From positions 242,862 through 306,861 of the forward strand of contig NZ_KB893650.1 of the NCBI RefSeq assembly GCF_000374105.1: a stretch of DNA of 64,000 nucleotides. The letters run 5' to 3'. Below the pieces are notes generated by a model. That model saw nothing but the letters and a program-made list of their open reading frames with translations, did not search any database and was not told the origin of the DNA. Below are positions 17,039-28,229 of this stretch, in pieces. The DNA comes from Kangiella aquimarina DSM 16071. GTDB lineage: Bacteria; Pseudomonadota; Gammaproteobacteria; Enterobacterales; Kangiellaceae. The position numbers and the translations under genes were made by a program. Positions within the stretch are counted from its first letter, which is position 1; each line of letters opens with the position of its first letter.

Positions 17039-18322
17039 ATGAGCAAAAAGGATAAGGACGCAAAAGATATGGTTAAGCAAGAGTCGTCTCCTGCCAGCCA
17101 GGATGACAATCAAGCGACCTCCAGTACAGATTCTAAAGCTGATAGTAAGACCAAGTCAGAGCAAAAAGAGCCAGCCAAAAAAGTAACCGGTTCTGGCCCA
17201 GGCAAAAAGACGCCACCAAGCAATACCACTAGCCCTAAAAACTCCTCTCCTTTTAAGTGGGTCATCATCGTTATTATTCTGGCAATCATCGGTGCTGGTT
17301 CATACTATGGATGGACGCTCTGGAACAATTATCAAACAGCACAAGACAAGGCGAGCACTCTCGATCGACTCAATCAACAAGTGCAACAACAACAAAATGT
17401 TATCGACAGCCTGGAAAGCGACAGCAAGCAGCAGGCTAACGAACTATCACAAGTTAATCATCAGCTCTCGTTACAGCTCGAGCAACTGCAAAAAGAATTA
17501 AAAGAAACCCAGCAAAAGATTACTTCTACTGACGAGCAACAAAATCAGTGGATGCTTTCCGAAGCCGAGTACCTTATTCGTCAGGCTTCCTACAAATTGC
17601 ATTACACTGATAATGCCAAAACCATCGTCGGCTTATTACAGGCCGCCGATCGTCAGGTGTTGGCCATGAATGATTCCAGCCTGCAAAATCTTCGTCAGGC
17701 TATCAGCAATGACATCAATGCAGTGCGTGCCAGTGGTGCGCTCGACATTGAGGGCGTGACTATCAAGTTACAAAGTCTCAAGTCATTGGTCGCCGATCTC
17801 GAATTAGCTACCGTGCAACTGCCTGACAGCCAAACGAATCAGGAATCAAATGAAGCAGAAACAACCAGCGAAGAAGACATTTCTGGCTGGCAACGCTTCA
17901 AAGACTCTTTCAGTTCTGCATTGAGTCAGTATTACACGGTGCATCATTATGATGAGTCGATGAAACCCTTTATCTCGCCACAGCACGATGCTCTGCTCCG
18001 TCAGAATATCCTGTTGAATCTGCAAACCGCTCAACTGGCCGCCATTCAGCATAATGACGCCATGTATCACAATGCGCTAAGTGTAGTAGAAGACTGGGTA
18101 AGCCAGTATTTCAAAAGTGAACCGGCAACCACCACTGCTTTTATGCAGCAACTGGACGAACTGGTTCAGATGAATGTGGCGCTGAATTTGCCACAGCAAC
18201 TGGAGTCATTGCCTGTTATCGAGCGTGTTACTGGACGCCAGTCGCAGACAGCTCCAGTGCAACAATCGCAACAGGAAGCTGTAAAGGAAGAGCCAGCAAC
18301 CTCTGAGGAGGTCGCCCAATGA
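17039..18322 (+). CDS. hemX: HemX, membrane-anchored protein of the hemCDXY cluster
   Basis: 427 residues in three parts. A low-complexity Lys/Ser/Pro/Gln-rich cytoplasmic tail (1-70) is followed by one membrane span (about 73-94). A glutamine-rich coiled coil (about 100-170) then leads into a helical domain outside the membrane containing the family segment WMLSEAEYLIRQA. It was once annotated as a uroporphyrinogen-III methyltransferase, but no methyltransferase motif is present. The stop overlaps hemY by four bases. Its biochemical role is not settled. Confidence 0.92.
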   Translation: MSKKDKDAKDMVKQESSPASQDDNQATSSTDSKADSKTKSEQKEPAKKVTGSGPGKKTPPSNTTSPKNSSPFKWVIIVIILAIIGAGSYYGWTLWNNYQTAQDKASTLDRLNQQVQQQQNVIDSLESDSKQQANELSQVNHQLSLQLEQLQKELKETQQKITSTDEQQNQWMLSEAEYLIRQASYKLHYTDNAKTIVGLLQAADRQVLAMNDSSLQNLRQAISNDINAVRASGALDIEGVTIKLQSLKSLVADLELATVQLPDSQTNQESNEAETTSEEDISGWQRFKDSFSSALSQYYTVHHYDESMKPFISPQHDALLRQNILLNLQTAQLAAIQHNDAMYHNALSVVEDWVSQYFKSEPATTTAFMQQLDELVQMNVALNLPQQLESLPVIERVTGRQSQTAPVQQSQQEAVKEEPATSEEVAQ

Positions 18323-19545
18323 AGTTGAAATGGTATCTACTATTCGGTCTGCTCGGCGGTCTGATTATTGGGCCTCTGATCAGCAAAATCCCTGGTTCAA
18401 CTTACATCCTGCTCGACAAAACTGCCATTGAGTTTAAGAACAATGTTGCGCTTGGTATGTTAATTCTTGCTATCGTCCTGTTATGGCTAGTCTGGATTTT
18501 GGTTCGTTACTTATTGCGTACCAGCAACCTGACGCTTAACTGGTTCGGCGATCGCAACCTGCGCAAAGCTCGCCAGAACACGATTGATGGCATGATTGCA
18601 CTGGCCGAAGGTCATTGGAAAACCGCTGAGAAACTTCTGGCCAAAGGTGCTCAGATTCGCAATACCAAACTGATTAATTATCTGGCGGCTGCCCGCGCCG
18701 CTCAAGAACAGGGCGATGACAAAGGTCGTGATCACTACCTGCATATTGCTGCAAAAACCCAACCGGATGCACAGGTAGCCATTGGTCTGACTCAGGCTCA
18801 GCTACAAATGCAGCACAAGCAATATGAACAGGCGCTTGCGACACTATCACATCTGCGTGACTTATCACCGCATCATCCTTACGTGCTCAAACTGTTGTAT
18901 CAGTTATATGCGCGTTTAAACGATTGGCAACATGTCATCGACATATTACCGAAGCTGCGTAAGAACCGCGTTTTTGATACAGAACAATTAAGCAGCATCG
19001 AAATCACCGCCTGGCAACATCAGCTGCAGAAGCATGCGGAAACCGCCAACTTTGATAAGCTCTCTGCATTCTGGAATGGCATACCTGCTCATGTTCGTAA
19101 ATCGCCCGAGCTAGAGCTTACCTATGGTAAAGCGCTGGCTCAATTGCAACAGGATCAGGAACTTGAAGTACTGGTTAAAGATTCGGTTAAACACCAATGG
19201 CAAGATGAGCTGATTCAACTGTTCGGTGATATCGATACACCACAGCCGGATAAAACATTGGCTTATGCAGAAACTTGGCTCAAGCAAAAGCCACACAACG
19301 CAGTGTTGCTTACAACACTCGGTAAGCTTTCTCTAAAAGCCCAACTCTGGGGCAAAGCCAAAAATTATCTGGAACAAAGTCTGGCCATCATTCCGACACC
19401 TTCAGCACACTACTACTTGGCGCAGGCATACAATGAACTTGGCCACCCGATACAGGCACAGGAAGCTTATCAAAATGGATTGGCTAATGAAGTTAAACCA
19501 AGAAGGGAATATGATTTGATTGGTGATTTAACGGAAAAGAGATAA
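18319..19545 (+). CDS. hemY: HemY, TPR membrane protein
   Basis: 408 residues with two N-terminal membrane spans (about 5-25 and 42-65), then tetratricopeptide-like helices through to the C-terminus (for example GHWKTAEKLLAKGAQ and YEQALATLSHLRDLSP). This is the gammaproteobacterial HemY of the hemCDXY operon, distinct from the protoporphyrinogen oxidase of the same name in Bacillus. It is translationally coupled to hemX (ATGA). The protein is thought to organise late haem synthesis at the membrane; this is inferred from the family. Confidence 0.93.
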   Translation: MKLKWYLLFGLLGGLIIGPLISKIPGSTYILLDKTAIEFKNNVALGMLILAIVLLWLVWILVRYLLRTSNLTLNWFGDRNLRKARQNTIDGMIALAEGHWKTAEKLLAKGAQIRNTKLINYLAAARAAQEQGDDKGRDHYLHIAAKTQPDAQVAIGLTQAQLQMQHKQYEQALATLSHLRDLSPHHPYVLKLLYQLYARLNDWQHVIDILPKLRKNRVFDTEQLSSIEITAWQHQLQKHAETANFDKLSAFWNGIPAHVRKSPELELTYGKALAQLQQDQELEVLVKDSVKHQWQDELIQLFGDIDTPQPDKTLAYAETWLKQKPHNAVLLTTLGKLSLKAQLWGKAKNYLEQSLAIIPTPSAHYYLAQAYNELGHPIQAQEAYQNGLANEVKPRREYDLIGDLTEKR

Positions 19546-19560
19546 AAATTACTCTCTTCG

Positions 19561-19588
19561 TAGGGTGCGTCGAGACGCACCTTTTTTT
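19561..19588 (+). terminator. hemY terminator formed by a GGTGCGTC palindrome
   Basis: Perfect stem GGTGCGTC/GACGCACC with a two-base spacer, followed by T7, 16 bases after the hemY stop. It is a member of the same palindrome family as 7949-7974 and 20052-20072. Confidence 0.8.
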
Positions 19589-19591
19589 CGG

Positions 19592-19825
19592 TTAAATAGT
19601 GCCGACCCAAACAATAAGCATTAAAAGTGTAATCCCAACCACATAGATTGCATTTTTACGCTTACTATTTCCAACCTCATCTAATATTTCTGGTTTAAAT
19701 AACCAGTATAGTGTTAAAAAAGGAACTTTAGAAAACCCTTCTTTTATGTGGTTGTATGCTATAAGCCAGTTCCACACATACATAATACCCGCGATTGAAA
19801 TTAAGCTAATAAATAGTAGGTTCAT
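19592..19825 (-). CDS. Small two-span membrane protein of unknown function
   Basis: 77 residues with hydrophobic spans near each end (about 3-20 and 60-76) joined by a short basic/aromatic loop. A strong ribosome site (AAGGAGGG) is seven bases before the ATG, which is the main reason to accept it as real. No family was recognised. It is tightly packed against the hemY terminator and lies next to repeat-rich DNA. Confidence 0.6.
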   Translation of the reverse strand: MNLLFISLISIAGIMYVWNWLIAYNHIKEGFSKVPFLTLYWLFKPEILDEVGNSKRKNAIYVVGITLLMLIVWVGTI

Positions 19826-19872
19826 AGAGTCCCTCCTTTCTTAGAATTATATGAATTTACACCCAGTTATAG

Positions 19873-20015
19873 ATTCCCGCCTTCGCGGGAATGACGTGTC
19901 GGAGAATATAATGCTGTAGTTTACTTCTTTCTTACTCTTCAACTAACGAAAACTCTAATGCATAACCCTCTTAAGCAACCACGCAAGCTTGTCATTCCCG
20001 CGTAGGCGGGAATCC
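19873..20015. repeat. Bipartite inverted-repeat element, 143 bp
   Basis: A CATTCCCGCG-type palindrome in reverse orientation (19873-19895) and another in forward orientation (19991-20015) bound about 95 bp of AT-rich DNA. The same layout, with matching edge sequence (TGTCGG on the inner left, AAGCTTGTCATT on the right), is seen at 27732-27880. This looks like a miniature inverted-repeat mobile element. No coding capacity is seen inside. Confidence 0.75.
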
Positions 20016-20051
20016 ATTTCATTTGAACCAAAAGGTGGCCTTCACCTAATC

Positions 20052-20072
20052 GGTGCGTCAAGACGCACCCTA
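20052..20072. repeat. GGTGCGTC/GACGCACC palindrome
   Basis: GGTGCGTC-AA-GACGCACC followed by CTA. It sits about 40 bases past the stop of the YheV-like gene and may end its transcript, though no T-run is present on that strand. Confidence 0.65.
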
Positions 20073-20113
20073 CACCTAACCTTGAGCACATCTCAGTCTT
20101 TTTAGCTATACCC

Positions 20114-20317
20114 CTATAACTCTTTGACCTTAATAATCTGCGGCTTTGATTTATCTTCTTGTTCTTCGTCATGACCAATCTTTTCATGAAATCCACAGTC
20201 AAGGCATTCGCGTACAAAGATATCGTCTTCGTAATAGCAGACGGTAGTGTCCATCGCCTTACATTCAGGGCAGACGGCACCGGCGACGAAGCGTTTGGGG
20301 GTTGTTTTCTCTTGCAT
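20114..20317 (-). CDS. YheV-like zinc-ribbon protein (DUF2387)
   Basis: 67 residues from the ATG at 20315-20317; a longer frame exists but its extra part is not family-like. The protein has two Cys pairs, CPEC near residue 16 and CLDC near residue 40, as in a zinc ribbon, preceded by the family start KRFVAGAVCPEC. The acidic tail ends in basic residues. It matches the small YheV/DUF2387 metal-binding proteins of gammaproteobacteria, whose function is unknown. Confidence 0.85.
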   Translation of the reverse strand: MQEKTTPKRFVAGAVCPECKAMDTTVCYYEDDIFVRECLDCGFHEKIGHDEEQEDKSKPQIIKVKEL

Positions 20318-20384
20318 TGAATTTACCTGATGATTGCTATATGGTGCTTTGACGGAAAACTCGAATAACAAAACCATTACCAAT

Positions 20385-21737
20385 ATGTCCTGGTTAAGCA
20401 TCCTTCCACCCATTGTAGCGATTTTAATTGCTGTCTGGAAACGTCAAGTCATCATCGCTCTGTTGATGGCTATTTTCACGGCTGAGTTAGTTCTGGTCGG
20501 CGGTAATCCTATCCATGCGTTTACCGACACCGTTGACCGCCTAGTGAGTGTTTTTTCCAGCGCTTACAACACCCGTATTTTGATGTTTAGCCTTTTGATT
20601 GGTGCCCTGATTCAGTTGATTAAGATTTCCGGTGGGGTATCCGCATTGGTCAATTGGTTAACGCGCAAAGAGTATGTGCACAATCAACGCCGCGCTGGCA
20701 TGCTACCGACCATTTTAGGCAGCAGCATTTTTATTGATACCAATATGAGCGTTTTAACCGCCGGCCTTTCGTCACAGGCGTTATTCGATAAGTTTAAGAT
20801 GAGTCGAGCACGACTGGCTTATATTATTGATTCGACCTGTGCGCCAATCAGCGTTCTGATTCTTCTAAACGGATGGGGCGCAGCCATTCTCGGTCATGTT
20901 GAAAAAACCGGCGTCACTAATCCAACTGAAGTCTTAGTCACCAGTATTGGTCTTAACTTTTACGCCATAGTCACCCTGCTGATCGTGTTTTACACCGTAT
21001 ACACCGGCAAAGTTTACGGTCCCATGAAAGCCGAAGAATCAAAAGCACTGGAAGTACCAAGCGAGCCATTACCACCAGCCACTAAGAAACGGTATATGCT
21101 ATGGCCACTAGCTTTTATGGTGCTAAGCATTCTTGTGTTTATGTTTATCACTGGCGATGGCGATCTACGCAAAGGTTCTGGTTCAGAATCCGTTCTATGG
21201 TCAGTCATCCTATCGACACTTTTAATTTTTGCTCTTTTACGCTTTGACGCTAAACGCAAAACCAAAGAGCTGATGGAGGAATCGTTCAAAGGACTTGGAC
21301 ATCTATTACCCTTGGTTACTTTAGTTCTTCTTGCTTTTGCCTTGTCTGACTCGATGACGGATTTAAAAACCGGCGAGTTTGTGGCTGGTGCAGTTGGTGA
21401 CTTCCTGCCGTTATGGATTATCCCAGCGCTAATTTTTGTATTAGCCGGTTTTATTTCTTTTACCACCGGAACCTCATGGGGCACCTTTGGCATCCTAATT
21501 CCGATTGCCATTCCACTCGCAGTCAGCTTGGGTATATCACCAAGTCTGGTGCTTGCAGCCGTTCTCGGCGGCAGTGTTTTTGGTGACCATGCCTCACCGA
21601 TTTCTGATACGACTGTAATATCGTCTTTAGCGGCTGGTTGCGATCTTTTGGATCACGTTAAAACCCAGTTACCTTATGCGCTGTTTGCAGGCGGCATAAG
21701 TATTGTGCTCTATATTATTTTCGGTTTAATCGGTTAG
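20385..21737 (+). CDS. NhaC-family Na+/H+ antiporter
   Basis: 450 residues from the ATG at 20385 (an upstream TTG would add 17 non-hydrophobic residues). The protein has about 11-12 membrane spans. Family features are the FIDTNMSVLTAG region, STCAPISVLILLNGWGA, TTGTSWGTFGILIPIAIPLA, and GGSVFGDHASPISDTTVISS in the C-terminal half. The family exchanges Na+ for protons, or organic acids in some relatives. It lies 9 bases before aroE and is probably co-transcribed with it. The transported ion is inferred. Confidence 0.88.
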   Translation: MSWLSILPPIVAILIAVWKRQVIIALLMAIFTAELVLVGGNPIHAFTDTVDRLVSVFSSAYNTRILMFSLLIGALIQLIKISGGVSALVNWLTRKEYVHNQRRAGMLPTILGSSIFIDTNMSVLTAGLSSQALFDKFKMSRARLAYIIDSTCAPISVLILLNGWGAAILGHVEKTGVTNPTEVLVTSIGLNFYAIVTLLIVFYTVYTGKVYGPMKAEESKALEVPSEPLPPATKKRYMLWPLAFMVLSILVFMFITGDGDLRKGSGSESVLWSVILSTLLIFALLRFDAKRKTKELMEESFKGLGHLLPLVTLVLLAFALSDSMTDLKTGEFVAGAVGDFLPLWIIPALIFVLAGFISFTTGTSWGTFGILIPIAIPLAVSLGISPSLVLAAVLGGSVFGDHASPISDTTVISSLAAGCDLLDHVKTQLPYALFAGGISIVLYIIFGLIG

Positions 21738-21746
21738 AGTTTTTAT

Positions 21747-22541
21747 ATGACTAGCATTATTGATCCCAATAGTCCGTTACGCCTTGGCGTTGTCGGTAAC
21801 CCCATATCACACAGCATGTCACCACAACTGCATCAACAATTTGCCCAGCAGTTTGGTATGAAAATTCAATATGGAAAGATCTGTCCAACGGTAAAAGGTT
21901 TCAACCGCGTCCTTAATGACTTCTTTCAAAGCGGTGGCTATGGCTTAAATGTTACCGCTCCTTTTAAGCAACAGGCCTTGCAGTATGCAACCATCATTAC
22001 GCAGCGCGCGGAAGATTCGCAAAGCGTTAATACTCTGGTTAAAACCAAAGAAGGTATTCTTGGTGATAGCACCGACGGTATCGGTTTTGTCAAAGACCTG
22101 CACCATAAACAGATTGACTTTCAAAACAAGCGCGCAGTCTTATTGGGTGCAGGTGGTGTTGCCCGATGTATAGCTCAGGCTTTGCTGCTGGATGGCTTTG
22201 AGGTCTACCTGATTAACCGAACTCAAAGCAAAGCTCAGACTATGGCTGATGCACTGCAGCATCTCGGCTCAATTCAACTTTACAACAATGAACCTGCGAT
22301 AGATTTAGTCGTCAATTCGGTCAGTTTTAATGCAGAACAGTTTTTGCAGCAGATTCAGTTTGACCCAAAGGCTATTGCTTATGACTTAAATTATGGCGCT
22401 AAAGCTGAGTCTTTTTTAACTGCTGCCAAAGATTACACCGCGCAACAGTTTGATGGTCTGGGCATGCTACTCGAACAGGGAGCAGAGTCCTTTGGTCTAT
22501 GGACAGGTAAGTATCCAGATACTTCATCTATCCATTTATAA
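21747..22541 (+). CDS. aroE: Shikimate dehydrogenase
   Basis: 264-residue NADPH enzyme reducing 3-dehydroshikimate to shikimate in aromatic amino-acid synthesis. Shikimate-binding S-x-S is in NPISHSMSP, catalytic Lys is in NVTAPFK and the Asp in STDGIGF. The nucleotide motif is LGAGGVA followed by NRT (NADP preference). Length is close to the E. coli enzyme (272). Confidence 0.96.
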   Translation: MTSIIDPNSPLRLGVVGNPISHSMSPQLHQQFAQQFGMKIQYGKICPTVKGFNRVLNDFFQSGGYGLNVTAPFKQQALQYATIITQRAEDSQSVNTLVKTKEGILGDSTDGIGFVKDLHHKQIDFQNKRAVLLGAGGVARCIAQALLLDGFEVYLINRTQSKAQTMADALQHLGSIQLYNNEPAIDLVVNSVSFNAEQFLQQIQFDPKAIAYDLNYGAKAESFLTAAKDYTAQQFDGLGMLLEQGAESFGLWTGKYPDTSSIHL

Positions 22542-22567
22542 TTTACACTTTATTCTTAAGATACCCT

Positions 22568-23029
22568 ATGCACGCTTTAGAATTAAAAATTCCCCCAATC
22601 ATAGTATTGTTTTTATTTGCTTTGTTGATGTGGGTAACACAATATTTATTTTCTATCTTGCCCTACACTTTTGTAGGTAAAGATTTTTTTGCCTGGACAC
22701 TCTATTGTCTTGGCGCGCTCTGTTCACTGCTCGGTGTTTATCAATTTCGTAAAGTACAAACCACGGTTGATCCTCGCTTTCCTGAGCAAACAAGCTCTCT
22801 CGTTCGCTCAGGCATTTACCGTTTCAGCCGAAATCCAATGTATCTTGGTTTTTTGTTCATTTTAATAGGCTGGGCAATCCAATTGGCAGATGTACTGCTT
22901 CTGTTATTCCTACCTTCTTTTATTGCCTATATGAATCGCTTTCAAATTATTCCAGAAGAGCGCTACTTAGCTGCGAAGTTTGGCTCTGACTTTAACGATT
23001 ATCAATTGAAGGTTCGTCGTTGGCTCTAA
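22568..23029 (+). CDS. Isoprenylcysteine methyltransferase-like membrane protein
   Basis: 153 residues with about four membrane spans and the family core SRNPMYLGFLF followed by the C-terminal PEERYLAAKFG and DYQLKVRRWL. This places it in the ICMT/PEMT-like bacterial membrane methyltransferases, which use S-adenosylmethionine. Bacteria lack prenylated-protein substrates of this type, so the real substrate is unknown. It follows aroE by 26 bases and ends at a strong terminator. Confidence 0.85.
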   Translation: MHALELKIPPIIVLFLFALLMWVTQYLFSILPYTFVGKDFFAWTLYCLGALCSLLGVYQFRKVQTTVDPRFPEQTSSLVRSGIYRFSRNPMYLGFLFILIGWAIQLADVLLLLFLPSFIAYMNRFQIIPEERYLAAKFGSDFNDYQLKVRRWL

Positions 23030-23039
23030 ATCTTTCCTG

Positions 23040-23075
23040 CAAAAAAAAATGCCACCCAAAGGTGGCATTTTTTAT
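23040..23075. terminator. Bidirectional terminator between the methyltransferase gene and katG
   Basis: AAAATGCCACC-CAAA-GGTGGCATTTT with A-run and T-run on opposite sides serves two convergent genes. Confidence 0.9.
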
Positions 23076-23087
23076 AGTATTAAGCAA

Positions 23088-25682
<2,595 letters not shown>

Positions 25683-26288
25683 ATGCTTATTAAACGTTGG
25701 CTCCCCTTTTCCCTTATTGTTGTATTTATTTCCTTATTACCAATTAACCAAGCCTCTGCTCATTGCGACACTTTGGATGGGCCTGTTGTCATGGCTGCCA
25801 AAACCGCTCTTGAAAAAGGTGATATCACTCCCGTTTTGAAATGGGTCAGTACAGATGACGAAGACATCATTAAAGCGGCTTTTGACAAGACTGTTACAGT
25901 TAGAAGTCAAAGTAAGGAAGCAATGGAACTAGCAGACATGTACTTTTTCGAAACTTTGGTTCGAATACATAGGGCCTCTGAAGGAGCTCCTTATTTAGGG
26001 CTGCAGCCAGCTAACTCCACTAGCCCTATTATACAGCTAACCGATAAAGCTATTGAGTCTGGGGCTGTGGACGAACTTAAAAATGCCCTCCTCCAGAAAC
26101 TATCACGTAAACTGGTTACCGATTTTGAAGCTACGAAAAATGCTTCCAAGAATGCAGACAACTCTGTGCAGGCTGGTCGTCATTTTGTAAAACAGTATGT
26201 TGAATTTACGCACTTTGTTGAGGCTGTCCATGAACTACTTGATAATACCAGTAATGAAAGCATTCACGCAGACCACACAAATCACTAA
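25683..26288 (+). CDS. Exported DUF6448 family protein
   Basis: 201 residues: signal peptide (cleavage near ASA, residue 26) followed directly by HCDTLDGPVV, the family hallmark, and the typical LEKGDITPVLKWV. The mature protein is helical, with conserved His and Cys at the new N-terminus and a His-rich end (HADHTNH). These could bind metal, but that is an inference. The family has no established function that I know of. An FNR-like box lies upstream, so oxygen-dependent control is possible. Confidence 0.8.
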   Translation: MLIKRWLPFSLIVVFISLLPINQASAHCDTLDGPVVMAAKTALEKGDITPVLKWVSTDDEDIIKAAFDKTVTVRSQSKEAMELADMYFFETLVRIHRASEGAPYLGLQPANSTSPIIQLTDKAIESGAVDELKNALLQKLSRKLVTDFEATKNASKNADNSVQAGRHFVKQYVEFTHFVEAVHELLDNTSNESIHADHTNH

Positions 26289-26386
26289 ATACTTTAATGA
26301 TGTATAAACGATTATGCATTATGCAGTTGTATTCTGGGTTTCTCCATGAAATCCAGAATACATAAAAAGTATCTAATTCTAATTTA

Positions 26387-26785
26387 TCAAACCGGAACGA
26401 TATCAAATGACGTTTTAATCGGCATATTGGGATCAAGTGAATGCATGACTGAACAGTATTTCTCCACTGATAGATCGATCGCCTTCTTCACATGCTTTGG
26501 AGACAGATCCTTTCCATTGACTACAAAATGGAAGTTTATTCCCGTAAAGCGGCGCGGTGGCTCATCGGCTCTGTCAGCTTCGATTTCACAATGACAACCA
26601 GTAATATTCTGACGTGCTTTTTCCAGAATCATGACCACGTCAATCGAGGCGCAGGCTCCTGCAGACATCAATAAATTCTCCATTGGAGAAACATAATCAC
26701 CCTCTCCGCCAAACATGACACGCTGGCGTTTGCTGTTCTTTCCGACGAAATTCAGGTCGCCGACCCAGTCTAAGGTTACTTTCAT
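26387..26785 (-). CDS. OsmC/Ohr-family protein (YhfA-like)
   Basis: 132-residue OsmC-fold protein. The first half has GGEGDYVSPMENLLMSAGACASIDVV, in which the Cys of the AGACAS motif is the first redox-active residue. The second Cys is in VEKYCSVMHSL. OsmC/Ohr proteins are thiol peroxidases for organic hydroperoxides. It is divergent from crp, as yhfA is in E. coli and the OsmC gene is beside vfr in Pseudomonas, so it fits the YhfA subgroup. Confidence 0.9.
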   Translation of the reverse strand: MKVTLDWVGDLNFVGKNSKRQRVMFGGEGDYVSPMENLLMSAGACASIDVVMILEKARQNITGCHCEIEADRADEPPRRFTGINFHFVVNGKDLSPKHVKKAIDLSVEKYCSVMHSLDPNMPIKTSFDIVPV

Positions 26786-26839
26786 AGTGTTTTGTGACTC
26801 AGTTGTATAATTAGGTGGCTATATAGTGCCACAACAAAT

Positions 26840-26868
26840 TTGATTTTGAAGGGGTACATGACTAAGAT
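26840..26868 (+). promoter_or_regulatory. Candidate crp promoter
   Basis: TTGATT, a 17-base spacer and TAAGAT lie about 45 bases before the crp ATG in the divergent OsmC/crp gap. Assignment is by eye. Confidence 0.4.
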
Positions 26869-26913
26869 TTCATGCTATATTTTCATTAGATTACAATAAA
26901 ATAGGACGACTTC

Positions 26914-27549
26914 ATGGCGCTACCTTATCATTTGGCACAAGACGAGACCATTCAATGGTTCCTCAACCATTGTCAAAGACGTCGCTTCCCAGCGAAAAGC
27001 ACTCTGATTTATGCCGGCGATTCGTCAAATACACTGTATTTCCTACTTGAAGGCTCAGTAACCGTATTGATTGAAGATGATGAAGGTCGCGAGTTAGTGC
27101 TTGCTTACCTGAATCCTGGTGATTTCTTTGGTGAGATGGGCCTTTTTACTGATGACCATGATCGCACTGCCTGGGTTCGTACTAAATCTGAGTGTGAGGT
27201 CGCTGAAATCAGCTACGACAAATTCCGCCAACTGACGCGTGAAAATCCAGATGTGCTATTCCGCTTGGCGACTCAATTGGCTACCCGCCTGCGTAAAACC
27301 AGCCGTAAAGTTGGTGATTTGGCATTCCTCGATGTGACAGGTCGTGTGGCACATGCCCTACTTGAGCTAGCCAAAGAACCCGATGCTATGACTCACCCAG
27401 ACGGGATGCAGATTAAAGTCACCCGTCAGGAACTCAGCCGAATTGTTGGCTGTTCGCGTGAAATGGTTGGCCGAGTGCTGAAAGCGCTGGAAGAAGAAGG
27501 CCATATTCACGTTAAAGGTAAGACAATGGTGATCTTCGGAGCACGCTAG
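26914..27549 (+). CDS. crp: cAMP receptor protein (Crp/Vfr)
   Basis: 211-residue global regulator. The cyclic-nucleotide domain has [10 protein letters not shown] and [16 protein letters not shown] with the Arg of the cAMP phosphate pocket. A dimer helix follows (about 110-135). The helix-turn-helix is [22 protein letters not shown], very close to E. coli Crp and carrying the DNA-contacting R-E-x-x-x-R. The protein should bind TGTGA-N6-TCACA sites. A strong terminator follows. Confidence 0.96.
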   Translation: MALPYHLAQDETIQWFLNHCQRRRFPAKSTLIYAGDSSNTLYFLLEGSVTVLIEDDEGRELVLAYLNPGDFFGEMGLFTDDHDRTAWVRTKSECEVAEISYDKFRQLTRENPDVLFRLATQLATRLRKTSRKVGDLAFLDVTGRVAHALLELAKEPDAMTHPDGMQIKVTRQELSRIVGCSREMVGRVLKALEEEGHIHVKGKTMVIFGAR

Positions 27550-27571
27550 TTTTACTGTTTCGTTATGATAA

Positions 27572-27602
27572 GAAAGCCATGTGGAAACACATGGCTTTTT
27601 TG
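27572..27602 (+). terminator. crp terminator
   Basis: AAGCCATGTG-GAAA-CACATGGCTT followed by T4 (perfect 10-bp stem), about 22 bases past the crp stop. Confidence 0.9.
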
Positions 27603-27731
27603 TTGGGTGATTGATTCTAAACAAGTACCTGGATCACCTAGTCGATGGCTCGTTTAACCAAATATCGTCAGAGACAGACAAGATCGAAAATCATACTTCA
27701 CCGGATACTTCTGTAATAATAGCAACTTTTT

Positions 27732-27880
27732 ATGGATTCCCGCCTTCGCGGGAATGACATGTCGGTGAAGATATTGCTCTGCGTTTACTTTGGTAATACT
27801 TAACGAGATGAAGACTATAAATGTAACCGAGAGATGAACTAACTAATAAGCTTGTCATTCCCGCGTAGGCGGGAATCTAT
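27732..27880. repeat. Bipartite inverted-repeat element, 149 bp
   Basis: Same organisation as 19873-20015: a reverse-oriented CATTCCCGCG palindrome at 27732-27758 and a forward one at 27854-27880. Matching edge sequences are present but the middle is different. It lies 35 bases from the GIY-YIG gene stop. Confidence 0.75.
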
Positions 27881-27914
27881 GCTCTTTTAATTTTCAATAG
27901 AATTAAATCAACCA

Positions 27915-28223
27915 TCATTTTCGAACTTTCTCATCTATCAACTCATAATACAAATCTTCCCACTCAGGATTCATCTCTTCAATTAACCTGATCTTCCAAA
28001 CCCTATTCCATTTCTTGATCTGTTTCTCGCGCGTAATAGCAGACACAATGTCTTCAGTAACTTCATAATAAACTAATTGCTTCACATCATATTTTTCAGT
28101 GAAGCCTTTGGCTTGATTATTTTTATGTTGCCAAACTCTTTGTAAAAGGTTGCTCGTAACCCCAGTATACAGAGTCCCATTTGGTTTTGAGGCGAGCATA
28201 TAAACACATCCTTGTGTCTTCAT
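27915..28223 (-). CDS. GIY-YIG endonuclease domain protein
   Basis: 102-residue stand-alone GIY-YIG domain. CVYMLASKPNGTLYTGVTSNLLQRVWQH carries the GIY-YIG pair in diverged form (VYM and YTG), the catalytic Arg, and the His; the metal-binding Glu is probably in AITREKQIKKW. The C-terminal NPEWEDLY is typical of the small UPF0213/YhbQ-like group. It starts six bases after the TrpG-like gene on the same strand and abuts a bipartite repeat element. Function is unknown; a link to the repeat is speculative. Confidence 0.88.
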   Translation of the reverse strand: MKTQGCVYMLASKPNGTLYTGVTSNLLQRVWQHKNNQAKGFTEKYDVKQLVYYEVTEDIVSAITREKQIKKWNRVWKIRLIEEMNPEWEDLYYELIDEKVRK

Positions 28224-28229
28224 ACCTAT

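Noticed and set aside
19939-20280. 113-codon open frame on the minus strand
   Set aside because: It runs through the bipartite repeat and a palindrome and overlaps the YheV-like gene in another frame. No coding character.
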